Of a DNA stretch of 64,000 nt, positions 53,626 to 62,598 are shown piece by piece (within the stretch, counting starts at the first letter, position 1; every line of letters begins with the position of its first letter). The DNA is from Caballeronia arvi (GTDB lineage Bacteria > Pseudomonadota > Gammaproteobacteria > Burkholderiales > Burkholderiaceae), in NCBI RefSeq assembly GCF_001544695.2, contig NZ_FCOM02000004.1, positions 244,680 to 308,679 of the forward strand, read 5' to 3'. Both the position numbers and the translations under genes were made by a program. The notes beneath the pieces are model-generated. The model worked only from the letters and a program-made list of their open reading frames with translations. It searched no databases and had not been told where the DNA came from.

Positions 53626-55131
53626 TCACGCCGCCGATGCGCGCAGCGCCTCGAGCGTCGGCCCTAGCGGGCGCACGCGCATGCGCGCATCGAGATTGAG
53701 CCACGGCAGATCGGCCGGATCGGCGGCCATCGGACCGGGCGCTTTGGCGACGAGTATGCGCTCGGCGATCGGCTCGAAGTCCGCCCGAAAATGCACCGAG
53801 CTCTTGTTCACCAGAATCCTCATGCGCTCGGGCTCGATACCCGCGACGCGAAACAGATTGCGGTCGAACACCTGCATCTTGATGCTGCTCACCGCGATGC
53901 GTACGCCGTCGATCCGCAGACATGCCGTCGGCCCCAGCTCGCCCGACATGCCGTTGAGCATCGGGCCATCGAAACGGAAGCGGCCATCGGAAAGATGCTC
54001 GACTTCGAACACGCCTTCGAGCGGTGAATCGCCCGGCACGTTCGAACCGCCGCCGAGCGCAAGCGTGATGCGCGCCCCGACGCCCGCGCGATGCGCCGCG
54101 CGCGCCGCGTGCTCGTCCCAGATCACGCCCACAGCCGCATCGCGCGCGCCGTTGCGCAGAAGCGCGCGGACCATGCCCATCGTGTTCGAATCGCCGCCGA
54201 CGCCGGGATTGTCCTGCGTATCCGCGATGATCACCGGCTTCGTCGCGTCGCGGCTCGCATCGATGGCTTCGCGTGCGGCTTCGTCGGGCGAAAGGAACGG
54301 CACGTCCCAGCGCGCTTCGTCATCGACGAGTTGCGTGTATAACTTGTCGACCGCGAAATCCGCCGATTGCCGATCGAGCGCGTAGCCCCAGAACACCGGG
54401 CCGCATTCATCGAAATCCGATGCCGGAAAACCCGGCGCGAACGACAGCGACACCACGTCTTTTTCGAGCGCTTCGAGCATGCCGTACATGCCGCGTGCCG
54501 GCTCGACGAGCGTGCACATGCCGTTCACCGGAATCAGGAACGGGATGCGGCGCATCGCGCGTTCGAACGGCCTGCCATGTTCGATCCGCTTCCCCAGCAG
54601 ATGCGCCGCGCGCAGGCCCGTCTCGGCCATATCGACATGCGGATACGTGCGATACGCGACGAGCGCATCGGCGAGTTCCACCATGCGCGCCGTGACGTTC
54701 GCGTGAAGATCGAGCGAGACGACGAGCGGCATGTCATCGCCGATGATGCCGCGCACTCGCGACAGCAGTTCGCCTTCGCCGTCGTCGAGATGCTCGGTGA
54801 CCATCGCGCCGTGCAGATCGAGATAGATCGCATCGAAGCCGCCGGCCCGAACGCGATCGACGATCGCACCCGCGATGCGCTCATATGCATCTTCCGTCAC
54901 ATGCGCCGATGCGCTCGCGCCCGCCCAGATCACCGGGATCAGTTCGTGCCCCTGCGCTTCGGCCCATTGAATGAAACCGCCGATCGGCACGTTTACGTCG
55001 CGCAGCTTCAACACATCGTCGCCGTGCGCCATCGGCGGGAAGCCTTCGCCCTGAATGAAGCTTTGATAGCTTGCCTTCGTCGGCGCGAAGGTGTTGGTTT
55101 CGTGCTGGAATCCTGCGATCAGGATCTTCAT
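53626..55131 (-). CDS. M81-family metallopeptidase (MlrC/DUF1485-like)
   Basis: 501 residues. MKILIAGFQHETNTFAPTKASYQSF opens the family; DAIYLDLHGAMVTEHLDDGEGELLSRVR and VVSLDLHANVTARMVELAD carry the His and Asp zinc ligands, and the GGDSNTMGMVRALL and GGGSNVPGDSPLEGVFEV segments are conserved in the C-terminal domain. MlrC degrades linearised microcystin, but most M81 proteins act on unknown small peptides or amides. AAGGACG lies before ATG 55131. It is downstream of an MFS permease, a common pairing. Confidence 0.92.
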   Translation of the reverse strand: MKILIAGFQHETNTFAPTKASYQSFIQGEGFPPMAHGDDVLKLRDVNVPIGGFIQWAEAQGHELIPVIWAGASASAHVTEDAYERIAGAIVDRVRAGGFDAIYLDLHGAMVTEHLDDGEGELLSRVRGIIGDDMPLVVSLDLHANVTARMVELADALVAYRTYPHVDMAETGLRAAHLLGKRIEHGRPFERAMRRIPFLIPVNGMCTLVEPARGMYGMLEALEKDVVSLSFAPGFPASDFDECGPVFWGYALDRQSADFAVDKLYTQLVDDEARWDVPFLSPDEAAREAIDASRDATKPVIIADTQDNPGVGGDSNTMGMVRALLRNGARDAAVGVIWDEHAARAAHRAGVGARITLALGGGSNVPGDSPLEGVFEVEHLSDGRFRFDGPMLNGMSGELGPTACLRIDGVRIAVSSIKMQVFDRNLFRVAGIEPERMRILVNKSSVHFRADFEPIAERILVAKAPGPMAADPADLPWLNLDARMRVRPLGPTLEALRASAA

Positions 55132-55165
55132 GGTCGTCGTCCTTTTGCGAGTCGAGTGAATGATG

Positions 55166-56479
55166 TCAGGCCGTGCGCGTTTTCGCAGCAACCCCCCTGC
55201 GCTTGTTCGCGAGTATCAGCACGCACGAGAGCGCCGCCATGCAGGCCATCACGAGCAATCCGCCATGCGTGCTGCCGGTCGCGGACTTGACCCAGCCGAA
55301 CACCGCCGGGCCCCAGAAGCCGCCCGACAGGCCGATCGTGTTGATGAGCGCGATGCCGCCCGCCGCAGCCGGGCCGGAGATGGATTCGGCCGGAATCGCC
55401 CAGAAGACCGTGTAGGCCATCCACATGCAGGCGGTGGCGAGGGTGAGCAGCACGAGCGTGGCAACGAGATTGCCCGATGCATACGGCGTCATCACCAGCA
55501 GCACGGCGGCGCCGAGTGCGGGCAGCGCGCTGTGATAGCGGCGCTCGCCGACCTTGTCGGAGCGGCGGCCCGCGGCGTACATCGCGATGGCTGCGGCCAC
55601 ATACGGAATCGCGACATACCAGCCGAGGCGCAGCGTGTCGTTCACGCCTTGCTCCTTGACGAGCGTCGGCAGCCAGAAACTGATCGCGTAGATCGGGAAG
55701 ATGATGCAGAAGTACGCGAGCGCCAGCACGTAGACGCGCGGATTCTTCGCGACTTCCCGGAACGAATCGATGCGATGCGAGCCGTCGCCATGACCGCCGG
55801 TTTCGGCTTCGACGAGACGCTGCTCGTCCTGCGTGAGCCAGCGCGCATCGGCGGGACGGTTCGCCAGCGTGAACCACACGAGCGCGCCGAGCGCGATGCA
55901 CGGCAGCCCTTCGACGAGGAACATCCACTGCCATCCGGCCAGCCCGCCGACACCGCCGAGCGACGAAATCAGCCACGCCGAAAGCGGCCCGCCGACGACG
56001 CCGCCGAGCGGCCCCGCGACGAACACGAGCGCGATCGCACGCGCCATGCGCTTCGGTCCGTACCAGCGCGACAGGTAATAGATCATGCCCGGCGCGAAGC
56101 CCGCTTCGAAGATGCCGAGCAGGAAACGCATCGCGTAGAACGTCGGCACGTTGCGCACGAACAGCATGCACGCCGACGTGATGCCCCACAGCACCAGAAT
56201 GCGGCTGAACGTGAGGCGCGCGCCGATTTTCGGCAGCATCAGGTTGCTCGGAATCTCGAACAGCACATAGCCGATGAAGAAGATGCCCGCGCCGACGCCA
56301 TACGCCGCGTCGGAAAGGCCGAGGTCGCTTTGCATCTGGAGTTTCGCGAAGCCGACGTTCACGCGGTCCAGATACGCGAACATGTAACACGCGATCAGAA
56401 GCGGCAGGAGCCGCCAGTTGATTCTGCTGTAGAGCGCCGAAACGGCATCGCCGCCTCGCAGGGTCTGAATCGTCGACAT
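55166..56479 (-). CDS. MFS anion:cation symporter (tartrate/sugar-acid transporter-like)
   Basis: 437 residues and 12 helices. ACYMFAYLDRVNVGFAKLQMQSDLGLSDAAYGVGAGIFFIGYVLFEIPSNLML is the family N terminus; AGRRSDKVGERRYHSALPAL is the cytoplasmic repeat. It likely imports the substrate of the M81 peptidase encoded 34 bp downstream. GGAGACGC precedes ATG 56479. It is divergent from a LysR gene, with an operator between. Confidence 0.9.
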   Translation of the reverse strand: MSTIQTLRGGDAVSALYSRINWRLLPLLIACYMFAYLDRVNVGFAKLQMQSDLGLSDAAYGVGAGIFFIGYVLFEIPSNLMLPKIGARLTFSRILVLWGITSACMLFVRNVPTFYAMRFLLGIFEAGFAPGMIYYLSRWYGPKRMARAIALVFVAGPLGGVVGGPLSAWLISSLGGVGGLAGWQWMFLVEGLPCIALGALVWFTLANRPADARWLTQDEQRLVEAETGGHGDGSHRIDSFREVAKNPRVYVLALAYFCIIFPIYAISFWLPTLVKEQGVNDTLRLGWYVAIPYVAAAIAMYAAGRRSDKVGERRYHSALPALGAAVLLVMTPYASGNLVATLVLLTLATACMWMAYTVFWAIPAESISGPAAAGGIALINTIGLSGGFWGPAVFGWVKSATGSTHGGLLVMACMAALSCVLILANKRRGVAAKTRTA

Positions 56480-56572
56480 CTGCGTCTCCTTGGTTGTCTC
56501 CCCCGTTTTTCGGGTTGAGGCCATGTTGAGCGCGTGCGACCGTGCGAGCAAGAGCAACAAAGTTCACGTATC

Positions 56573-56589
56573 GTTGCTCTGTGAGCAAC
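56573..56589. promoter_or_regulatory. LysR operator between MFS and LysR genes
   Basis: GTTGCTC-TGT-GAGCAAC is a perfect inverted repeat (56573-56589) with a T-N11-A core, 19 bp from the LysR start and 93 bp from the MFS start. A nearby AGAGCAAC half-repeat at about 56551-56558 could be a second site. Confidence 0.65.
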
Positions 56590-56608
56590 ACACGGGATTC
56601 GAAAGACC

Positions 56609-57592
56609 ATGCGCGAAATCAATCAGCAACGCCTGCGATACTTCCACGAAGTCCTGACGCACGGGACGATTCGCGGCGCGGCGGATCATCTGAACACGTC
56701 GCCTTCGGTGATCGCGCGTCAGATCAAGCTGCTGGAAGACGAACTCGACACGACGCTCTTCGAGCGCGAGGCGCGCGGCGTGCGGCCGACCGAAGCAGCG
56801 TTTCATCTGCTGGAGTTCTGGCGGGGCTATCGATCGCAGCAGGAGAAGCTGGAAGACCAGTTGCACGCGCTGAAGGGATTGCAGCAAGGGCAGATCCGGC
56901 TCGCGGTGAGCGAAGGTTATGTCGATACGCTTGTCGACGACGTGCTCGCGCCCTTCTGCGCGCGTTATCCGCGCCTCGACATCGACGTGCAGATGCTCGC
57001 CGTCGACGATCTGCTCGACGAAGTCGCGCAAAGCCGAGCGCACATCGGGCTTGCGTACAATCCGCCGCCGCACGAGCGCATCGAGATTCGCGCGAGCTCG
57101 CCGCAGCCGGTCGTGCTGCTCGCCCGGCGCGATCATCCGCTCGCGCGGCGTGGCGGCGTCGCGCGGATTCGCGATCTGCTCGACTATCCGCTCGCGCTGA
57201 TGCCGCCGACATTCGGCATCGGCCATGTCGTGAAGATGCTGGAAACCACCGACGATCTCGCGATCCGCCCGACGCTCACCACGAATTCGCTCAGCGCGCT
57301 GAAACGCTTCGTCGCCGCGGAGAACTTCATGACGCTGATCGGCGAATTCGCCGCGTATCGCGAACTGGCGAGCGGCGAGCTGACGACGGTGCCGATCGCG
57401 CACCCGCTCTTCGAAAGCGCGCAGGCGAAGCTGCTCGTGAAGGCGGGGCGTCCGCTCGCGGCGGGGCCGCAGGAATTGCTCGACTGGATTCTGAGCCGGA
57501 TGCCGATGTTCTCGCGCGCGGCCGCTGCGCCCGTCAAACCGCCGCGCACTCGGGCACGTCGGCGAGCCGCGCCGCCGGGGACATCGAAATGA
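56609..57592 (+). CDS. LysR-family regulator of the M81/MFS pair
   Basis: 327 residues. The winged helix is [43 protein letters not shown] and the effector domain begins near [19 protein letters not shown]. It is divergent from the MFS permease. Its last 59 bases overlap the 3' end of the opposite-strand MFS exporter gene; the Arg/Pro-rich tail ([15 protein letters not shown]) therefore lies in a shared stretch. Confidence 0.92.
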   Translation: MREINQQRLRYFHEVLTHGTIRGAADHLNTSPSVIARQIKLLEDELDTTLFEREARGVRPTEAAFHLLEFWRGYRSQQEKLEDQLHALKGLQQGQIRLAVSEGYVDTLVDDVLAPFCARYPRLDIDVQMLAVDDLLDEVAQSRAHIGLAYNPPPHERIEIRASSPQPVVLLARRDHPLARRGGVARIRDLLDYPLALMPPTFGIGHVVKMLETTDDLAIRPTLTTNSLSALKRFVAAENFMTLIGEFAAYRELASGELTTVPIAHPLFESAQAKLLVKAGRPLAAGPQELLDWILSRMPMFSRAAAAPVKPPRTRARRRAAPPGTSK

Positions 57593-58751
57593 TCCACGCC
57601 TGCACGACGAACGCGAGCGCCGCCGCGACGAGGCACGGCCCCATGCCGAAGCGCGCGCTGATCGCCGCGCCGAGCAGCGCGCCCAGCGGACGCGCGCCGT
57701 AGGTCGCCGTGCTGTTGAGCGCCGAGACGCGGCCCATCATGTTCGCGGGCGTGATGGCCTGGCGCAGCGTCGTCGAGCCGACGGTCCACAGGATCGGCCC
57801 CGCGCCGAGCAGAAAGAAACTCGATGCCGCGAGCCAGAACGACGGCGCGGCGAGTGTCGCGACCATCACGAGCGATGCGGCCAGCCCGCAAAACGGCCCG
57901 ACGAGCAGCATCCGGCCGAATGCCATGCGCCGCGCGACTGCTGGCGCCGCGAGCGCGCCGCACACCATGCCAACGCCGTAAGCGCCGAGCGTCACGCCGA
58001 CCGCCGACGCGCTCAGTCCCAGCCGCTGCACCGCATACGGCACGTACATCGATTGCAACGTGAAGAAGCCGATGTTGAAGAACACGGCGGTGGCAAGCAT
58101 CGGGCGCAGCAGCGTATCGCGGGCGACGAAGCGCGCGCCTTCGCGCAACTCCGTCAGGAAATGGCGCGCGGCGGCGGGCTGGCGCGCCGGTTCGCGCAAG
58201 CCCGCGAGCAGCATCGCCGCCGATGCCGACAAAGCCGCCGCGCAGCCATAGGCCCATCCCGCGCCGATCCATCCGACGATCAGCCCGCCCAGCGCCGGCC
58301 CCGCCGAATACGCGACGCTGCGCGCCAGTTCGATGCGCCCGTTGGCGGCGGGCAGCGCGGCGCGCTCGACGAGCGCCGGCACGAGCGCGGGCGCGGCGAC
58401 GTTGTAGGCGACCGTGCCGGTCGCGCCGAGAAAACCCAGCAGCGCGAGCAGCGGCAGCGTCAACGCATGCGAGAGCACGAGCAGCAGCACGCAGGCCATC
58501 GCGAGCGCGCGGGCGCATTCGGCGACGGTCATCAGCGCGCGGCGCGAGCGGCGGTCGGCGAGCACGCCGAGCGGCATCGACAGCAACAGGAACGGCAGCG
58601 TCTGTGCGCTTTGCAGAAGGCCGATATCCGCGGCGGACGCGCCGAGCGCGAACACGGCGGCGAGCGGCGCGGCGGCGAGGCCGATCTGCTCCGCCGATTG
58701 CGCGAGCAGGTTCGACCAGGCGAGACGCTGGAAGGAAGCGGGAAAGCGCAT
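57534..58751 (-). CDS. MFS exporter (EntS/MFS_3-like)
   Basis: 405 residues and about 11-12 helices. [59 protein letters not shown] is the family N terminus, with the loop-2 motif [10 protein letters not shown]. This group includes enterobactin exporter EntS and macrolide efflux proteins. The start ATG 58751 has GGAG eleven bases upstream. Its 3' end overlaps the convergent LysR gene by 59 bp. Confidence 0.88.
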   Translation of the reverse strand: MRFPASFQRLAWSNLLAQSAEQIGLAAAPLAAVFALGASAADIGLLQSAQTLPFLLLSMPLGVLADRRSRRALMTVAECARALAMACVLLLVLSHALTLPLLALLGFLGATGTVAYNVAAPALVPALVERAALPAANGRIELARSVAYSAGPALGGLIVGWIGAGWAYGCAAALSASAAMLLAGLREPARQPAAARHFLTELREGARFVARDTLLRPMLATAVFFNIGFFTLQSMYVPYAVQRLGLSASAVGVTLGAYGVGMVCGALAAPAVARRMAFGRMLLVGPFCGLAASLVMVATLAAPSFWLAASSFFLLGAGPILWTVGSTTLRQAITPANMMGRVSALNSTATYGARPLGALLGAAISARFGMGPCLVAAALAFVVQAWIISMSPAARLADVPECAAV

Positions 58752-58855
58752 CGGACGTGCTCCGTGGCGGGATGGAATGCTTCCATCGTCACGGATGGCG
58801 CGCGCCCGGACACTCCAGTTCTTGCGCTGTGATTCGCTTTGATCGAAGCGCCGCG

Positions 58856-59500
58856 TTACTGCGCGCCGCCGCCTTCCATCTTCGCCTTCTCCGCCGCGAT
58901 CTGATCGGCGATCTTGCTTGCGAGATCGTCGAGCGAGGAAATCGCTTCGGTCTTGTTGATGACGAAGCGCGCCGCCGCGCCGTAGGGTTTCGGCGCCGCC
59001 GCGGACTTTTGTCCCTTGAGCTGGCTGTTGGTGTCGATCTGCGAGAGCGGCGCGTCCGGGCTCGCTCCGAGATTCGCGAGCTGCACGGTGACGTGGGTGT
59101 TGGGTTTCTTGTCCGACGAACCCATCGATGGCAGCGCGGAGCCGAATCCCGATGACAGCGTTTCGTCGAACTCGCCGGTCACGAGCCAGCCGGACGCGGG
59201 CGGCGCGGCTTGTTCGGCTTGCGTCGTCAAATGGCATGCGGCGATGCCCTTCGCGTTGAGCTTGCTGACGATGCCGTCGGCCAGCGCTGACGCGTTCTGT
59301 TCGACCTGCATCGCGTTGCGCGCGGCGCGCAGCCGCGAGCCGGGGAAATGCGATGACACGCCCGAGTTGACCGCCTTGAAGTCGCGGACCTGAACGAGGT
59401 TGCTTGCGGACGCACACGGCGGCGCAGATTGGGCGAACGCGAACGCGCTGAGAAGTAAGCCCGAGAGTGCCAGCACAACGCGCATCGATGCAGTTTTCAT
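58856..59500 (-). CDS. Secreted DUF4410-like protein
   Basis: 214 residues with a Sec signal (MKTASMRVVLALSGLLLSAFAFAQS). The mature part contains VQVRDFKAVNSGVSSHFPGSRLRA and a C-terminal helical repeat ending KIADQIAAEKAK, which resembles DUF4410 proteins. GGAGAGAAG precedes ATG 59500. It is downstream of the GGDEF-EAL gene with a 74-bp gap and might be coregulated with it. Confidence 0.65.
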   Translation of the reverse strand: MKTASMRVVLALSGLLLSAFAFAQSAPPCASASNLVQVRDFKAVNSGVSSHFPGSRLRAARNAMQVEQNASALADGIVSKLNAKGIAACHLTTQAEQAAPPASGWLVTGEFDETLSSGFGSALPSMGSSDKKPNTHVTVQLANLGASPDAPLSQIDTNSQLKGQKSAAAPKPYGAAARFVINKTEAISSLDDLASKIADQIAAEKAKMEGGGAQ

Positions 59501-59574
59501 CGCTTCTCTCCGAGACGCCGCGAATGCCGCGATGATAACGCCGGGCGACGGGCGCGGCAGCAAGGAAACGCGCC

Positions 59575-61854
59575 TCAGCGCACGGTCGCGGCCTCCTCTG
59601 CCTCCGCCCGCTCCACCAGCCTTTCCAGCGGCACCGGACGGCTCAGCAAAAACCCCTGCACCTTGTCGCAACGCACCGCGCGCAGCGTATCGAGCTGCTC
59701 GCGCGTCTCGACGCCTTCCGCGACCACCATCACCCCGAGCTTGTGCGCGAGATCGATCACACCTTCGACCACGGTGCGCGCCATCACATCGGTCGCGATA
59801 TTGTCGACGAAGGATTTGTCGAGCTTCAGCACGTCGGGGCGAAAGCGCGCGAGATAACTCAGACTCGAATAACCCGTGCCGAAATCGTCGATGGCGATGC
59901 GCACGCCCATCGCGCGAACGTTCGACAGCACTTCCTGCGCATCGTCGACGTTATCGATCAGCGCGGACTCCGTGATTTCCAGCGTGATGCGGTGCGAATC
60001 GATGCAGCCGCGCCTGATCGCGTGCCTGAGCACGGACACGAGACGCGGATCGCGGAACTGCTTCGGCGACACGTTGATCGCGACCGATCGCACCGCGGGC
60101 AGCGCGAGCATCAGTCGCGACGCCGCCAGCACGGCCTCGCGAATCACCCAATGCCCCGCCTCGACGATCAGCGCGCTCTCTTCCAGCACCGGCACGAACG
60201 CGCCGGGCGCAAGCAGCCCGAGCTGCGGATGATTCCAGCGCAGCAACGCCTCGACGCCGACGAGCGCGCCCGAATCGACCACATATTGCGGCTGATAGTG
60301 CAGCACGAACTGGTTCTCGCGGATCGCGCCATGCAGCTCGGCTTCGAGATGCGCGCGCGCAAGATCGTCCTTCTCGCGGTCGCCGAACACGCGGAACGTG
60401 TTGCGGCCCGCGCGTTTCGCGGCGTACATCGCCATGTCCGCGCTGATGAACAGCGCTTCGGGCGTGCGCCCGTGTTCCGGATAGAGCGCGACGCCGATCG
60501 AGCAGGTCATCGTCAGGCTCTTGCAGTCGATCTGGATCGGCCGATGGCACACGAGCGAAAGCCTGCGGCACGCGCGCGCGATGTTTTCCTGATCGAAGGT
60601 GCCGGGCAGAATGACCGTGAACTCATCGCCGCCAGGACGCGCGGCCACGGCGCCTTCGGGCAGCGTCTCCTGTATGCGCCTCGCGATCGCGCGCAGCACG
60701 GCGTCGCCCGCGATATGGCCGGCCGTGTCGTTGATCGACTTGAAGCGATCGATATCGACGAACAGATACGCGAACGGCACGCCCGATTCGCAGCGCTTCA
60801 CGAGCGCGTCCATCATCGCGTTGCGGTTGGACAGACCCGTGAGGCTGTCGGTGTTCGCGAGCCGATGCAGTTCCTGAAGGCGCTGGCGCTCGTCGGTGGC
60901 ATCGACGCACACGCTCACGACGCGCGACACCGCGCCGTCCTCGGTCACCGGATAGATGTCCGCGCGCACCCAGCGCGTGCGGTCGTGCGGCAGGCACAGG
61001 CGGAAATAGCTTTGCCTCGCGGCGCCCGTGTTCACGGCCGTGCGCATTTCGTCACGCAAGGCGGGCAGATCGTCGGGATGCACGCGCTGCGACCACGCGG
61101 TCTGATCGGCCTGAAGCGCGGACACGGGCATTTCCCACATGCGTTCGAAGGCCGAGCTCACATGCAGCAGCTCGCGGAAATCGTGCGTCGCGGTCCAGAA
61201 GACGGCGTCGACATGATCTTCCATGTCCTTCTGTACGCGCGCATTGCCGCGCAGTTCGTCGATGAGCTTCACTTCCGCCGTGATGTCGCGCGACTTGCAC
61301 AGCACCGCCGTGACCTTGCCGTGCTCGCCGTAGACGGGCGCGAAGGTGGACGTCCACCATTTCAGCTTGCCGTTCTCCGTGCGGCAAGTGCCGGAAAACG
61401 ATGTCGATTCGCCCGCCTTGGCACGCTCGAACGCCTGCCGCGCATCGGGGCCGTCCCAGAGCGCGAGCCAGTCGACGCCGACGAGCTCGTCCGCGCAGTC
61501 CGCTTCCAGCAAGCGCATGCCGACTTCCGATATGCACATGACGCGGCCTTCAAGCGAAAGCAGCTTGAGGCAATCCTCGGCGATGGAAAGCAGGCCGTGC
61601 GCGACCTGATGCGCGACGAAGATCTTGCGGTTCGCCACCTGCATGCGATGCACGACGAACGTCATGCCGACGACCGTCGCGGCGAGCGGCACAGTCCACG
61701 GGAGCGGCGCGAAAAAGGTGCCGGCCGCGGCGCAGAGGATGGCGAGCGGAGCCACGCCAAGCCCATCGAAACGGCGCGCGTTTCCGATGGCTGGCAGGTT
61801 CCTGGCGACATTCTCGCCGATGGTCCCGAGAAAATCGGTCGCTCTCGTCTGCAC
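59575..61854 (-). CDS. PAS-PAS-GGDEF-EAL cyclic-di-GMP protein
   Basis: 759 residues. Two N-terminal transmembrane segments (about 36-70) precede two PAS domains (about 90-190 and 210-320), a GGDEF domain with the intact RPGGDEF (408-412) and an EAL domain with EALLRW (535), INVSPKQF, LEITES, DDFGTGYSS, VAEGVET and VQGFLLSRP. All EAL catalytic residues are present, so both synthesis and breakdown of cyclic-di-GMP are possible. No RxxD inhibitory site is seen before GGDEF (PEGAVAA there). It is likely a membrane-anchored environmental sensor. Confidence 0.93.
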   Translation of the reverse strand: MQTRATDFLGTIGENVARNLPAIGNARRFDGLGVAPLAILCAAAGTFFAPLPWTVPLAATVVGMTFVVHRMQVANRKIFVAHQVAHGLLSIAEDCLKLLSLEGRVMCISEVGMRLLEADCADELVGVDWLALWDGPDARQAFERAKAGESTSFSGTCRTENGKLKWWTSTFAPVYGEHGKVTAVLCKSRDITAEVKLIDELRGNARVQKDMEDHVDAVFWTATHDFRELLHVSSAFERMWEMPVSALQADQTAWSQRVHPDDLPALRDEMRTAVNTGAARQSYFRLCLPHDRTRWVRADIYPVTEDGAVSRVVSVCVDATDERQRLQELHRLANTDSLTGLSNRNAMMDALVKRCESGVPFAYLFVDIDRFKSINDTAGHIAGDAVLRAIARRIQETLPEGAVAARPGGDEFTVILPGTFDQENIARACRRLSLVCHRPIQIDCKSLTMTCSIGVALYPEHGRTPEALFISADMAMYAAKRAGRNTFRVFGDREKDDLARAHLEAELHGAIRENQFVLHYQPQYVVDSGALVGVEALLRWNHPQLGLLAPGAFVPVLEESALIVEAGHWVIREAVLAASRLMLALPAVRSVAINVSPKQFRDPRLVSVLRHAIRRGCIDSHRITLEITESALIDNVDDAQEVLSNVRAMGVRIAIDDFGTGYSSLSYLARFRPDVLKLDKSFVDNIATDVMARTVVEGVIDLAHKLGVMVVAEGVETREQLDTLRAVRCDKVQGFLLSRPVPLERLVERAEAEEAATVR

Positions 61855-61925
61855 CGCTTTGGCCCTGTTCCGCTAGTGGTTTGATGCGTGTTTATCGGCG
61901 GAAACGGGAAAGTCTTGAGGTCGGG

Positions 61926-62564
61926 TCAGCCGCGCCTGGGCTTGCGCACGGCGCGCACTTTGCCGGTGCGCCCGCCGCCGCAGAAGAACCGCTCGTGCCC
62001 GTCCGATTCGAGCCCCGACACGCCGACGCCTTCCGGCATCTCCAGCCGCTCGATGACTTCGCCCGATTGCGGATCGATGTGCCGCAGCTCGCTCTCGTCG
62101 CCTTCCCAGGTGGCGTGCCACAGCTCGCCGTCGATCCACGTGACGCCCGTGACGAAGCGATTCGATTCGATGGTGCGCAGAATCGCGCCGTCGCGCGGAT
62201 CGACCTGATGAATCTTGCGTTCGTTGTATTGCCCGACCCAGAGCGTACCCTCGGCCCACGCGAGACCCGAATCCGCGCCGCCGCCCGGCGCAGGAATCGT
62301 CGACAGCACGCGGCCCGTTTTCGGATCGATCTTCTGGATGCGGTCCTCGGCGATCTGGTACAGATGCTCGCCGTCGAAGGCCGTGCCCGCATGTGCGGCC
62401 ACCTTCAGCGAGCGCTCTTTCTCGCCGCTTTCGGGATCGAACGCGTTGAGCGTGTCGCCGGCGGCGAACCACACGCGCTCGCCGTCGAACGTGACGCCGT
62501 GTACACCTTCGATATCCGCAAAAGGCCCGTATTCACGGATGATTTCCGCTTTCGCGCGTTTCAT
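61926..62564 (-). CDS. Vgb/SMP-30-like beta-propeller protein
   Basis: A 212-residue repeat protein. Four or so propeller blades are visible as GVTFDGERVWFAAGD, GTAFDGEHLYQIAED, GLAWAEGTLWVGQYN, GVTWIDGELWHATWE, each with the W/Y-x-G/A spacing of Vgb and glutaminyl cyclotransferase-type propellers. Without signal peptide it is probably cytoplasmic. AGGAGGAAG precedes ATG 62564. It is 34 bp downstream of the TPR/winged-helix regulator gene, forming a two-gene operon. Confidence 0.78.
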   Translation of the reverse strand: MKRAKAEIIREYGPFADIEGVHGVTFDGERVWFAAGDTLNAFDPESGEKERSLKVAAHAGTAFDGEHLYQIAEDRIQKIDPKTGRVLSTIPAPGGGADSGLAWAEGTLWVGQYNERKIHQVDPRDGAILRTIESNRFVTGVTWIDGELWHATWEGDESELRHIDPQSGEVIERLEMPEGVGVSGLESDGHERFFCGGGRTGKVRAVRKPRRG

Positions 62565-62598
62565 GTCGCCTTCCTCCTTCGTTGATCGAGCCTTCATG

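Noticed and set aside
59743..61884. 713-residue plus-strand open frame opposite the GGDEF-EAL gene
   Set aside because: Shadow of the real gene; composition is dominated by Arg, His and Ala and no motif is present.
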